64,000 nt of DNA from assembly GCF_003752155.1 (NCBI RefSeq), contig NZ_RJVG01000001.1:581375-645374 (forward strand). Direction: 5' to 3'. The first letter of the stretch is position 1. Each line of letters opens with the position of its first letter. Below are positions 44,706 through 53,285 of this stretch, in pieces. The stretch is from Mobilisporobacter senegalensis (lineage in GTDB: Bacteria > Bacillota > Clostridia > Lachnospirales > Lachnospiraceae). Under the pieces are notes generated by a model that was given only the letters and a program-made list of their open reading frames with translations, made no database searches and was not told the origin of the DNA. The position numbers and the translations under genes are program-made.

Positions 44706-45212
44706 TTATTTGGTATATATTTCTACTTCATTTTTAATCTTTTCCATAACGGATTCTATATCCATATTTTCTGCATCTATTATAATATGAGCACACTTCT
44801 CATATAAAGGACATCTTTCCAAATATAAATCTTTTAAACTCTGATTTTCCTTTAAAACAACTCCTCTCTTTTTAATATTTCCAAGCCTTTTTTGTACTGT
44901 CTCAAAACTTAGCTTTATGTATACGACGATCCCTGTTTCTCTAAAATGCTCCATCGCCTTTTCGCCATATACTACACTTCCTCCAGGGGATATTACTGCC
45001 TTGGTGGCCTGAATGCTTTGATTAATTCTGTCTTCAATCTTTATGAAATTTTCTAGTCCTTCTTCTTTAATAATATCTTTTAAAAGTCTATTTTCTCTTT
45101 CCTGTATCACTAAATCGGTATCTATGAACTGAAATCCTAATACCTTTGCTAATATAACTCCTATTGTGCTTTTTCCCGCACCTGGCATCCCAATTAATAC
45201 TATATTTTTCAT
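44706..45212 (-). CDS. aroK: shikimate kinase AroK
   Basis: A 168-residue P-loop kinase phosphorylating shikimate in the chorismate pathway. Walker A GMPGAGKST (8-16), FIDTDLVIQ, and ISPGGSVVYGEKAM carry the shikimate-binding Asp and Gly-rich segments. LKENQSLKDLYLERCPLYE is the lid region. The N-terminus is canonical (MKNIVLIGMPGAGKST). It lies 25 bases downstream of the flavin-reductase gene; no other aro gene is nearby. Confidence 0.9.
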   Translation of the reverse strand: MKNIVLIGMPGAGKSTIGVILAKVLGFQFIDTDLVIQERENRLLKDIIKEEGLENFIKIEDRINQSIQATKAVISPGGSVVYGEKAMEHFRETGIVVYIKLSFETVQKRLGNIKKRGVVLKENQSLKDLYLERCPLYEKCAHIIIDAENMDIESVMEKIKNEVEIYTK

Positions 45213-45237
45213 TATAAAACCTCATATATCCTATAAC

Positions 45238-45807
45238 TTATTTTGCCCGTTTTTTCACAGAGTAACCAAAACTGCCTAAACGTTCTCCCAGAGAATAATA
45301 TTCTCCATGTGAGTAAACAATGGGGTTTGCTTTATCTAGTTCAAATTTATTATTTTTATTCATAAATTTACCATCTACATTGACTCCAACAACCTCTCCA
45401 ATAAACATATCATGAGATCCCAATGGAATAATATCTTTTACCCTGCATTCAATATTTACTGGTGATTCCTTAATCATTGGTGCACTAACGATCTTTCCAG
45501 GTTCCTGTGTCAAATCCATTTCTTTAAACTTATCTACGTCCCGACCTGATCTAACACCACAAAAATCCACTTTTTTTACTAATTCTTTCGTGGTCAGATT
45601 AATAACAAATTCGCCTGAATTCTTTATGATATCATAAGAATAACGCTCTGGTCTTACTGATATATACACCATAGATGGATTGGTACAGATTGTTCCTGTC
45701 CAGGCTACGGTTATGATATTGGCTTTATGATCTTTATCTTTACAGCTAACCATTACAACTGGCAGAGGATAGACCATATTTCCCGGTTTCCAAAATTCTT
45801 TCGACAT
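45238..45807 (-). CDS. flavin reductase family protein (FMN-binding)
   Basis: A 189-residue protein of the flavin-reductase/FMN-binding split-barrel family: YPLPVVMVSCKDKDHKANII, AWTGTICTNPSMVYISVRPE and FVINLTTKELVKKVDFCGV match. These proteins reduce flavins or bind FMN in redox exchange. No partner monooxygenase is adjacent. Same direction as aroK, 25 bases upstream of it, so probably co-transcribed; the reason for the pairing is not apparent. Confidence 0.85.
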   Translation of the reverse strand: MSKEFWKPGNMVYPLPVVMVSCKDKDHKANIITVAWTGTICTNPSMVYISVRPERYSYDIIKNSGEFVINLTTKELVKKVDFCGVRSGRDVDKFKEMDLTQEPGKIVSAPMIKESPVNIECRVKDIIPLGSHDMFIGEVVGVNVDGKFMNKNNKFELDKANPIVYSHGEYYSLGERLGSFGYSVKKRAK

Positions 45808-45936
45808 AATAATTTCCTTTTTTTACATATAATAATTTCAATTAGATCTATTAACATTTTATCATGAAATGCCGAAATATTATACATACTTTAATATTAA
45901 TTTGGATTAGCTTTAAAACAAAAGAGGTGATGCTAG

Positions 45937-46278
45937 ATGCAAATGAATTATCTTGATATCCAATCTTCTTCTGGTATTGTTAAAGAAAAAATCAAACAGA
46001 ACTTAAAATTTAAAACAGGTAAATTCGTGTGGCGAATTAAATTTAACATTCCCTTAAATCCCCAAAGTGTAAACAATGTGAATTTATACGTGACAACTCT
46101 TAACCAAGCTCCCTTAAAGACAGCTATCCGTTATGATGCTGTTAATAATTGTATAGAAATAGAACCACTTGAACCTTATGCCCAGAATGAATCCTATATT
46201 TTACATGTTACTAAAAATGTAAAATCGAAAGGTGGGAAAAAATTAAATAGTGACGTACGGATTCAGTTTAAATTTTGA
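45937..46278 (+). CDS. Ig-like (SbsA/Big_5-type) domain protein, function unknown
   Basis: A 113-residue single-domain protein. FVWRIKFNIPLNPQSVNNVN, then NCIEIEPLEPYAQNESYILH and VKSKGGKKLNSDVRIQFKF follow the pattern of the bacterial SbsA Ig-like (Big_5) fold, usually one module of large surface proteins. Here it stands alone, without signal peptide or anchor, so it is probably cytoplasmic or a remnant of a larger gene. AAGAGGTG precedes the ATG by 8 bases. Confidence 0.7.
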   Translation: MQMNYLDIQSSSGIVKEKIKQNLKFKTGKFVWRIKFNIPLNPQSVNNVNLYVTTLNQAPLKTAIRYDAVNNCIEIEPLEPYAQNESYILHVTKNVKSKGGKKLNSDVRIQFKF

Positions 46279-46283
46279 CCTGT

Positions 46284-46315
46284 AATCCCCAATATGATTA
46301 TATTGGGGATTTTTT
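46284..46315. terminator. bidirectional terminator
   Basis: AATCCCCAATAT (46284-46295) pairs perfectly with ATATTGGGGATT (46300-46311) around GATT, with T and A runs outside. Confidence 0.85.
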
Positions 46316-47972
46316 AATTATCTTTTTGAAGAGATGACATAAGTGCCGGTATTAATTGTTTCTTTCTGGATACCACACCTTTTAAGAATATCTTATCATT
46401 TTCCTCACGGATTCTAAAGGCATCCCTCACTACTTCCTTGGCACCATTACCTTCGAAAAGCAGCTCTGTTGATTCTTCTATAATATTGGTTAACATAAAG
46501 AATATCATTGATACTTCATGGTCTCTAAATGCTTTTTCCATATAAGGAACCAGTTTTCCTTTAATTGCCTCAAGCTCATCTGCATTCATGGAATTAATTT
46601 GTCCAACTCCAAACACCACATCACTTGCTGTAAATTTCTTAAAATCTTGATAGAAAATTTCTTCAGGGGATCTATTTAGCAGATTACTTCCTGCTGCAAA
46701 CATTTCTTTCGCATACTCCGCCACGTCTATACCAGCAATTTTTGCTAAATCTTCTGCTGCCTCTTTATCGACTGCAGTACAAGTTGGAGAACGGTATACT
46801 AACGTATCTGATATAATCGCTGAACATAATAACCCTGCAATATTAGGCTCAATTGACACATTATTCTCCCTATACATTTGATAGATAATAGTGGCTGTAC
46901 ATCCAAGTGGCTGATTACGAAAGAATACCGGGCTCATTGTTTCAATGCTGCCAAGTCTATGATGATCTATTATTTCCAGAACCTCTGCTTCTTCAAGCCC
47001 ATCTACAGCCTGTGATTTTTCATTATGATCCACTAAAATTAAAGGTTTTCTTTTGGCTCCTAATAAATTACGTCTGGAGATCATACCTATTAGTTTTCCT
47101 TCTCCATCTACGATGGGGAAATCCCTAAAACGCTTTTTTGCCATGATTTCTCTTATTTCATCGATAAAATGATCTTTTGTAAATGTAATTAAATCCTCAT
47201 TTCTCATAAAGAAATTAATTGGCATACTTTGATTGATCAATCTGGCTACTGTAAATGTATCATATGGAGTTCTAATTATGGTACATGCCTTATCTTGTGC
47301 TAACTTGGTGATTGTCTTGGAAATCGTTGCGCCTTCACATACGATAACACAGTCTGCATTCATTTCAATAGCGCATAATTGTGACTCATAGCGATTTCCT
47401 AAAATCACTACATCATGCTCTTCAATATAATTTTCCATCATATCCGGATTTGCTGCTGCAATTAAGACTTTGCCTTGGGATAGATAAGCATTTTTATCTC
47501 CAACAATGATTTCACCATTTAATGTTTCAATAATATTTATATATGGTGTTTTTGCTGTTGCCAATACTTTGTTGTCATATATATCCATATATGACCGTGC
47601 AATATCACCTATAGTAATGAGACCTTCTAAAACTTCACCCTCTTTTACAATCGGTAATGTTGAAATATTATTTTCACTCATATATTCCCAGGCTTTCTTT
47701 AAAGATATATTATTCTTTGCCCCTTCAACCTGCCTTATTTCAACATCTCTGACTTGTGTTCGTACATCCGGAAGATATCCTGGTGGATTCATCTTAAATC
47801 GATCTAATACAAATCTTGTTTCCGAATTAATTTGACCGGCCCTCTTTGCCTTATACATACCTCCAGTTATTTTCCTCTTTAATTCAGCATATGCAATAGC
47901 TGAACATATTGAATCTGTATCAGGATTAATATGCCCAATTACATATATTGTTTGACTTGTACCTGTTTCCAT
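46314..47972 (-). CDS. DHH-family manganese-dependent inorganic pyrophosphatase with CBS and DRTGG domains
   Basis: A 552-residue family II pyrophosphatase. Catalytic DHH motifs YVIGHINPDTDSICSAIAYA and EIIDHHRLGSIETM bracket a regulatory insert of two CBS segments (near SENNISTLPIVKEGEVL and AKKRFRDFPIVDGEGKLIG) and a DRTGG domain. The DHHA2 domain ends it. CBS pairs bind adenine nucleotides and tune the activity in known Clostridia homologues. The ATG at 47972 has AGGAGG 6 bases upstream; the long frame to 48014 overlaps the next gene. Confidence 0.9.
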   Translation of the reverse strand: METGTSQTIYVIGHINPDTDSICSAIAYAELKRKITGGMYKAKRAGQINSETRFVLDRFKMNPPGYLPDVRTQVRDVEIRQVEGAKNNISLKKAWEYMSENNISTLPIVKEGEVLEGLITIGDIARSYMDIYDNKVLATAKTPYINIIETLNGEIIVGDKNAYLSQGKVLIAAANPDMMENYIEEHDVVILGNRYESQLCAIEMNADCVIVCEGATISKTITKLAQDKACTIIRTPYDTFTVARLINQSMPINFFMRNEDLITFTKDHFIDEIREIMAKKRFRDFPIVDGEGKLIGMISRRNLLGAKRKPLILVDHNEKSQAVDGLEEAEVLEIIDHHRLGSIETMSPVFFRNQPLGCTATIIYQMYRENNVSIEPNIAGLLCSAIISDTLVYRSPTCTAVDKEAAEDLAKIAGIDVAEYAKEMFAAGSNLLNRSPEEIFYQDFKKFTASDVVFGVGQINSMNADELEAIKGKLVPYMEKAFRDHEVSMIFFMLTNIIEESTELLFEGNGAKEVVRDAFRIREENDKIFLKGVVSRKKQLIPALMSSLQKDN

Positions 47973-48006
47973 CATATTCCTCCTTTTATATTGTTCAAAA
48001 AGGCTA

Positions 48007-49611
48007 TTAATCAAATATCAAATCTTCTGCTTTGATTTTAAATAAATCCAGCTTCTCATAATCCCCTTTTTCTGCAATTTTGCCTAGATTTAATATACCT
48101 CTTTGCTCTGCTAATTCTTTTCCTTTATTTACGACCTGGAATAAGCCACCTAATCTTTCCTCTGGCTTTTTCTTCTTGATAAGTTTATTCCCTATCTCAT
48201 ATAATTTTATCTTTGCATCTTCATCAAGTACATATTCTTCTTTTAATAAGGATTCCGTTACAAAGTTTATTAATTCTTCCAAACCATATTCCGGGATATC
48301 TATTCTTTGATGTATTAGTTTTAATAGCTCTGGATTATCTAATATTAATTGGTTCATTTCCTCTATTTTATCTTCTAATATGACAATAATTTCTTCTCCA
48401 AATTGATTCATAAGGCAGATTAATTGTTCTAAAGATGCATAGCTTAACGAACCTGCATTTTCAACAATTAAGCATCTTCCTAAAAGCTTTTCATATTTCT
48501 CTTCTAAATTCAGCTGGTTTAATTTATTGCTCTCTATTTTAGCAATTTTAGCTGTCTTAATATAACCCATCTTAAAGAAAGCTGTCAATAGTTTTTTTGC
48601 AAGACTCGTTTTTCCACACCTATCCAAACCTGTAATAATCAGGTGTTTGTTCGTTTCTGAATAATTTTCCAGGACAGTAATAATTTGCTCCTTCAAACCA
48701 TCTACTTCCAGAAAACTGCCCAGAATGTTCTTTAACTTAGTGTCTTCTATTTTAATATTAATATCATCATACTCTTGTGCCTCTTTAATTATTTCAGTAT
48801 TATTTTCTTCTGCTTTACTTATATTAATTTGATCTATTTTGTTTTCTTCTTCCTTATTTATATCAGTTTCTTCTGTTCTGCCTTCTGCTTCTTGATTTAT
48901 ATCAGTTTCTTCTGTTCTGCCTTCTGCTTCTTGATTTATATCAGTTTCTTCTGTTCTGCCTTCTGCTTCTTGATTTATATTAATTTCTTCTGTTTTATCT
49001 TCTTTCTCCTGCTTTTTGGCACACAGGGCATCCATTGTTTCATAATCACCCAAATAATATTCTTTTAATAATTTTGCCTTTTCAACAATAATTCCTTCCC
49101 CAAACCAAAGCACTATATCATTACATTCTTTAATGCATTTCTCTTTATTTCCTGATTTATGATATAATTTGGCAAGCTCATAAGACCATTCTTCCATATA
49201 TTCCTGTACTTTTAATTCTTCAAGATCTTTGATTAATTGATCATAAGGCTTATTTGCTGCTTTATCTAGCCTATATTTTAACACAAAGCGGTCAATGTCA
49301 TCTGGGGCAATTATTAAATATTCCTTATAAAATTTCTCTGCTTCCTCTAAATATTTCATTTTAATAAAAATAGTAACAAGATAGTGAATTACTCTTCTTG
49401 TCTTATTTTTATTGTAAATTTCCAATAATATATTTTTAGCTTCCATATAGTGTTTGTTTTTCTCATAAATAAAGGCGAATAAACTTAAATCTTTTACCGT
49501 TTTAAATTTACTTATATCTATTGTATTTAACACATCTAAAGCTTCTTCATATTGATCTTCATTCACTAACTTTTTAATTTCGGTCATTTTTAGATTTGTT
49601 ACTCTATCCAT
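48007..49611 (-). CDS. TPR protein fused to a P-loop ATPase domain, with in-frame tandem repeats
   Basis: A 534-residue protein of unrecognised role. N-terminal 190 residues are helical TPR-like repeats (YEEALDVLNTID; YLEEAEKFYKEYLIIAPDD). Residues about 200-275 are a charged linker with three exact 13-residue repeats (NQEAEGRTEETDI) and a degenerate fourth. The C-terminal 230 residues contain a P-loop GLDRCGKT (328-335) in an AAA-like setting, with CLIVENAGSLS and IIVILEDKIEEMNQL. Similar architecture recalls CbbX/SpoVK-type ATPases but identity is unclear. It follows the 778-residue cNMP-domain gene by 120 bases. Confidence 0.7.
   Translation of the reverse strand: MDRVTNLKMTEIKKLVNEDQYEEALDVLNTIDISKFKTVKDLSLFAFIYEKNKHYMEAKNILLEIYNKNKTRRVIHYLVTIFIKMKYLEEAEKFYKEYLIIAPDDIDRFVLKYRLDKAANKPYDQLIKDLEELKVQEYMEEWSYELAKLYHKSGNKEKCIKECNDIVLWFGEGIIVEKAKLLKEYYLGDYETMDALCAKKQEKEDKTEEININQEAEGRTEETDINQEAEGRTEETDINQEAEGRTEETDINKEEENKIDQINISKAEENNTEIIKEAQEYDDINIKIEDTKLKNILGSFLEVDGLKEQIITVLENYSETNKHLIITGLDRCGKTSLAKKLLTAFFKMGYIKTAKIAKIESNKLNQLNLEEKYEKLLGRCLIVENAGSLSYASLEQLICLMNQFGEEIIVILEDKIEEMNQLILDNPELLKLIHQRIDIPEYGLEELINFVTESLLKEEYVLDEDAKIKLYEIGNKLIKKKKPEERLGGLFQVVNKGKELAEQRGILNLGKIAEKGDYEKLDLFKIKAEDLIFD
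48859..48994 (-). repeat. 39-bp tandem repeat, three perfect copies
   Basis: Units at 48859-48897, 48898-48936 and 48937-48975 are identical, and a partial degenerate copy follows to about 48994. The 39-bp length keeps the reading frame and encodes the 13-residue repeat of the TPR/P-loop protein. Such repeats can change copy number by slippage. Confidence 0.9.
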
Positions 49612-49695
49612 ATCTTTACCTTATATAGGATTTCGATTTAAGTCCCATATTTACCTTTCTAAATATTTTTGTCCTATAAACTACTTATGCAAGAA

Positions 49696-49720
49696 TACCC
49701 ACAACCAAAGTCGTGGGTAT
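49696..49720. terminator. hairpin between the TPR/P-loop and cNMP-domain genes
   Basis: ATACCCAC and GTGGGTAT arms enclose a short loop. The T run is weak, so it may be only a partial terminator. Confidence 0.4.
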
Positions 49721-49731
49721 ATAAGTTAAGT

Positions 49732-52068
49732 CTATAGATCATTATAATATTTTTGAGTTTCTTCCACTTCAACAGGGACTTCTATTCCTTCTTTTATTAA
49801 TGCCCTGATCCGCAAATCATAATCTTTTATTTTCTTTGTTTTTTCTCTATTATACCTGGCCATACTTTCTTCAAATAACGGTTGAAGCATCATTTTCTCT
49901 CTAATGGATTTTGAAAATGGACAATATGTGGAAAGAATTTCTCTGACTGGTTTATTTAGCCTTATGGCTCCTTGTGATTCATTTTTAACCCACAGAATAT
50001 AGTCAATTAAAAAAATCTCTCTCATATTATTCTTTCCTTTTTGAATCTGAAGCTTAAGTTTTTCTCTTTTTTCTTCTGTTAATTCTCTGTTTTTTCTATA
50101 AAACTGAATGTAATCTACATACTCAGATGTTAATGATCTCTCTTTTATATTATTCCATGCAGTTCCCTGTATTGTACGGCATAACTCAAAGCGGAATCTT
50201 CCAAGTGCTTTGATAAACAGATCCGTCAAATCACTTTCACAGAAAATAGGAAATAAGAATCTGCCACTTGTATCTCTCTTCTTTCCGTCAATTTCCTGCC
50301 ACATAACAGAGTTCACACCAACTGTTGGCAAAAGGATAATATCTGGGAATACCTGTTTCATAATATATTCTTTTTTGATTCCCTTTTCTTTATCATAATA
50401 TAAAACTTCTCTATAAAAAACAGAATAATCGATCTCAAGAAGTTGAATTAATGTTGTATTTACTTTATCCGTTGTTAAAAAAGTTTTGCTAAAAGATCCA
50501 TTCATGTTCTCTTTATAAAGAATAGGCACAAAAATACTAATTTGTCCATTAGCAAGTCTATTATTATATCGGAACATATTTTTAATCTCATATTCTACTT
50601 TGCGAATTGGATTTGTCAGATATTCTTTCTCTTCTTTTTCAGAAACTTTCTGTGTTTTCTTTATTTCCCTGAGATTTTCTGCATAATCTAAATCAAATTC
50701 ACTTTTAGAAGGTTCTTTTCTTCCCTCATAAATTTCAATTAACCAGTCCTTTATGTTGTATACTTTACAAGGTCCCTTTCTATTATTTTCATCCTGCAAA
50801 TAATAGAGTTCAATACATTGATCTTTTGTTAGAAGATTTTCATCCATAAAACCATATTTTAAGAACATGTCAATTACTTTTCCAGCGTTATCATCCTTAT
50901 ATGCCTTTAAAAATACTTTTTGATAAATCTCATAAAAAGCTTCTGATATTCTTCTTCTAAGTGTCCTGATCTTATCTTCCGTAGATGTTTTATCAACTAA
51001 ATTATTAAAATTGATAATTAACTTCGTAACTTCTTGTGCCCTACCCTCTTCCAGTTCTGAATAATCAAGAATTTGTTTTAAAGAATCCTTCATATCATTC
51101 ATAGCTGTTTCTGCATCCTGGTTTGTATATTTCATCTGTGTTTCTGTGCTTACAGAATCTTTTTTACCGCCAGTGATCAGCATGAAATAGATTTCTTCCA
51201 TCTTCTCTCTGTCTGCATCCAGTTTATATCCTGATTTCTCTACAAATAGCTTTTCAGTACTATTAATATGCTCAACAATTTCATCTATCATAGATAGGAG
51301 TTCTTCATTTCTTCCGCCATTAGAAGCAATATCAAGTGCAAGTTTGGCAATTGTTTTATATAAACAATCCGTATCTTTATTAATTAGTGCTTCAAAAAAC
51401 TTGCTGATAAACGTAACTAATTGGATACATTCTTTATTCTGTAATCCAATAATTTCAGATTGATCACTCACATGATATAATGTAACCTGATTGCTATAGG
51501 AAAAGAAATCTTTTTGAATATCATTAGGAATTTTAGTACACTCCACATAATAGTTTATTTTATTTCTATCAAGAATATTATCTGAATCATAATTTTCAAT
51601 TTCAGAGATTCCTCTGATAGAAACGGGGGTAAACCCGCTCTGTCTGCATATTCTGATATAATCCTCATACTTTTCTTTCACGAACATATATATACTATCC
51701 GCACATTTTCTAAGTGCTGTCTCTGTTTTATTAAGCTCAAAAAGATATTTGTTTAAATATGCTACCATAAGACCACTATAATCTTTATTCACATTTATAA
51801 TATTCTCAATTTCTTCAATACTGGTAATGGGAAAAACATAAATTACAAGATTCTCATATGCAATGTAATTACTAACAAAATTTCCTTGATAAAAATCGCT
51901 GACACCAAGAAAACTACCCGATCCCATAAGAGTCTTTATCCCATTATTATAGACAAGAACTCTTCCTTTTAGAATTAAACTTATGGTATTTACTTTCTGA
52001 TTTTGTTCATATAGGAATGAACCTTTTGTAATTTGGTTTACCGCATTTAAGTTAAGATTCGTTGCCAT
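49732..52068 (-). CDS. large protein with N-terminal cyclic-nucleotide-binding domain
   Basis: A 778-residue protein. Residues about 15-110 look like a cNMP-binding beta-roll (GSFLYEQNQKVNTISLILKG; GSFLGVSDFYQGN; NLVIYVFPITSIEEIENI), without a C-terminal HTH. The remaining 660 residues are mainly helical and I recognise no catalytic motif. It is not a classical CRP regulator. Large proteins with this layout occur in some Lachnospiraceae genomes, with unknown function. Downstream on the same strand is the TPR/P-loop gene; upstream is a duplicated TATAAT segment. Confidence 0.65.
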   Translation of the reverse strand: MATNLNLNAVNQITKGSFLYEQNQKVNTISLILKGRVLVYNNGIKTLMGSGSFLGVSDFYQGNFVSNYIAYENLVIYVFPITSIEEIENIINVNKDYSGLMVAYLNKYLFELNKTETALRKCADSIYMFVKEKYEDYIRICRQSGFTPVSIRGISEIENYDSDNILDRNKINYYVECTKIPNDIQKDFFSYSNQVTLYHVSDQSEIIGLQNKECIQLVTFISKFFEALINKDTDCLYKTIAKLALDIASNGGRNEELLSMIDEIVEHINSTEKLFVEKSGYKLDADREKMEEIYFMLITGGKKDSVSTETQMKYTNQDAETAMNDMKDSLKQILDYSELEEGRAQEVTKLIINFNNLVDKTSTEDKIRTLRRRISEAFYEIYQKVFLKAYKDDNAGKVIDMFLKYGFMDENLLTKDQCIELYYLQDENNRKGPCKVYNIKDWLIEIYEGRKEPSKSEFDLDYAENLREIKKTQKVSEKEEKEYLTNPIRKVEYEIKNMFRYNNRLANGQISIFVPILYKENMNGSFSKTFLTTDKVNTTLIQLLEIDYSVFYREVLYYDKEKGIKKEYIMKQVFPDIILLPTVGVNSVMWQEIDGKKRDTSGRFLFPIFCESDLTDLFIKALGRFRFELCRTIQGTAWNNIKERSLTSEYVDYIQFYRKNRELTEEKREKLKLQIQKGKNNMREIFLIDYILWVKNESQGAIRLNKPVREILSTYCPFSKSIREKMMLQPLFEESMARYNREKTKKIKDYDLRIRALIKEGIEVPVEVEETQKYYNDL

Positions 52069-52119
52069 TTAGTCACCTCTATAGAATTAAGTTCATATAC
52101 TTTTTTCTATTTTTCTCCC

Positions 52120-52165
52120 TTAATCTAATCTTATTATAATGCTTAATCTAACCTTATTATAATCC
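52120..52165 (-). repeat. two 23-bp direct repeats containing TATAAT upstream of the cNMP-domain gene
   Basis: Copies at 52120-52142 and 52143-52165 differ at two positions. Read on the minus strand each contains ATTATAATAAG. They sit about 55-95 bases before the start codon and could be duplicated -10 elements. The rest of 52166-52340 shows no clear feature. Confidence 0.55.
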
Positions 52166-52343
52166 ATATTTGCTATTACGGAAAGCAAAAATTTCCCTAA
52201 TACGATAAAATTCGATTCTAATAGGACTAAATTACCATAAAATTCCCAGTCTTATGGAGCGATATCTGATGTCTTTGAAGAATATGTATCTATTCATATA
52301 ATTATATACTTTCATACATTACCGGCATGGACTTTCCTATAAT

Positions 52344-52370
52344 AAAAAAACCCTCTGCCAAGTGAGGGTT
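52344..52370 (-). terminator. SRP RNA terminator
   Basis: AACCCTC (52349-52355, plus strand) pairs with GAGGGTT (52364-52370); a run of T follows on the minus strand. Confidence 0.85.
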
Positions 52371-52385
52371 CGATTCTTATTTAAA

Positions 52386-52651
52386 TTCCGTGCGTCTTAC
52401 TTTGTATCCTCCTCATAGGCGTTACCTTTACAGTTAACTCGGCCCAGGTAGCCTTACGGCACACAAGAGGTTTTGCTTAGTGCTGCTCCATTCCTGACCT
52501 GACACGGTTCACAAATTCTTGTTGCGTAAGACCCAGACGTCAACATCACTTATAAAGGGCAGCCCTACAATGAAGGATCCGAGGCAAGACATCACCCCTG
52601 CTATAGCGGATTGCAGGTACAGGGCACCGCTATCTCCCCGGCTGCACGGAA
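52386..52651 (-). ncRNA. ffs: signal recognition particle RNA, large Gram-positive type
   Basis: RNA core of the signal recognition particle that, with Ffh, targets nascent membrane and secreted proteins. The minus strand has GGTGCCCTGTACCTGCAATC, the 5' domain conserved in Bacillus/Clostridium scRNA, and the domain IV core GTGTCAGGTCAGGAATGGAG followed by CAGCACTAAGC with its GGAA loop and symmetric bulge. The ends are set by the pair TTCCGTGC (5') and GCACGGAA (3'), giving about 266 nt, the usual size of the Alu-bearing form. It follows tadA, as in B. subtilis. The promoter lies 36 bases before this 5' end, so the precursor is probably processed. Confidence 0.93.
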
Positions 52652-52694
52652 ACTTTATGACATATTTAATACACTTTTAAACAGTGTAACACTT

Positions 52695-52723
52695 AGTATA
52701 TATGCTTTTTATGACGGTGTCAA
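52695..52723 (-). promoter_or_regulatory. promoter of the SRP RNA
   Basis: TTGACA (52723-52718), 17-base spacer, TATACT (52700-52695) on the minus strand; near-consensus, as expected for a highly expressed RNA. Confidence 0.8.
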
Positions 52724-52744
52724 GTGGTTTCGGCTTCCTTTTAT

Positions 52745-53200
52745 TTACTTTTTATTTTCTCTTAGTTCTTTAAAAAAAGTTTTTAAAAGATTACTGCATT
52801 CCTCTTCCATAACTCCCTTTTCTATTTCTACCTGGTGGTTAAATTCCTCCATTTGTAAAAGGTTTAAGATGGAACCTGCACATCCTGCTTTCGGATTCAT
52901 ACTGCCAATTACAACTTTCTTCACCCTGGCCTGTACAATGGCTCCAGCACACATCTGGCAAGGTTCTAATGTTATATACATAGTACACTCTTCTAATCTC
53001 CAGTCTCCTAAAGCCTTGCTTGCTTTGTCAATTGCTAAGATTTCCGCATGTGCCAATGTGTTTTTTTTTGTATTTCTTTTATTATATGCTCTTGCTATAA
53101 TTTTCTCCCTATAGACAATAACACAACCAATAGGGACTTCGTTTATACCATAAGCTTTCTTTGCCTGTTTAATTGCTTCCTTCATGTATCTATCGTCCAT
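52745..53200 (-). CDS. tadA: tRNA adenosine(34) deaminase TadA
   Basis: Zinc deaminase converting A34 to inosine in tRNA-Arg(ACG). HAE at residues 51-53 and PCQMC at 80-84 are the zinc and catalytic motifs; VPIGCVIVYREKIIARAYN and VVIGSMNPKAGCAGSILNLL are typical. Length (151) is normal. It is followed on the same strand by the SRP RNA, an arrangement known from B. subtilis. Confidence 0.95.
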   Translation of the reverse strand: MDDRYMKEAIKQAKKAYGINEVPIGCVIVYREKIIARAYNKRNTKKNTLAHAEILAIDKASKALGDWRLEECTMYITLEPCQMCAGAIVQARVKKVVIGSMNPKAGCAGSILNLLQMEEFNHQVEIEKGVMEEECSNLLKTFFKELRENKK

Positions 53201-53285
53201 ATATTACCTCTAAGTTTCAATTTTATAGACTTTAACCCCAATATCTGCTATATTTATAGTAACACTTTATGTAAGAGGTGACAAC

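Noticed and set aside
48859..48994. A CRISPR-like or satellite repeat
   Set aside because: The units are contiguous without spacers and keep the coding frame, so they are protein-repeat DNA.
48775..49068. A 97-residue hydrophobic plus-strand frame with repeats
   Set aside because: Antisense reading of the 39-bp coding repeat; the hydrophobic look comes from Glu/Lys codons read backwards.
52611..53114. A 167-residue plus-strand open frame opposite tadA
   Set aside because: It lies antisense to tadA and the SRP RNA 5' end, both of which are certain.
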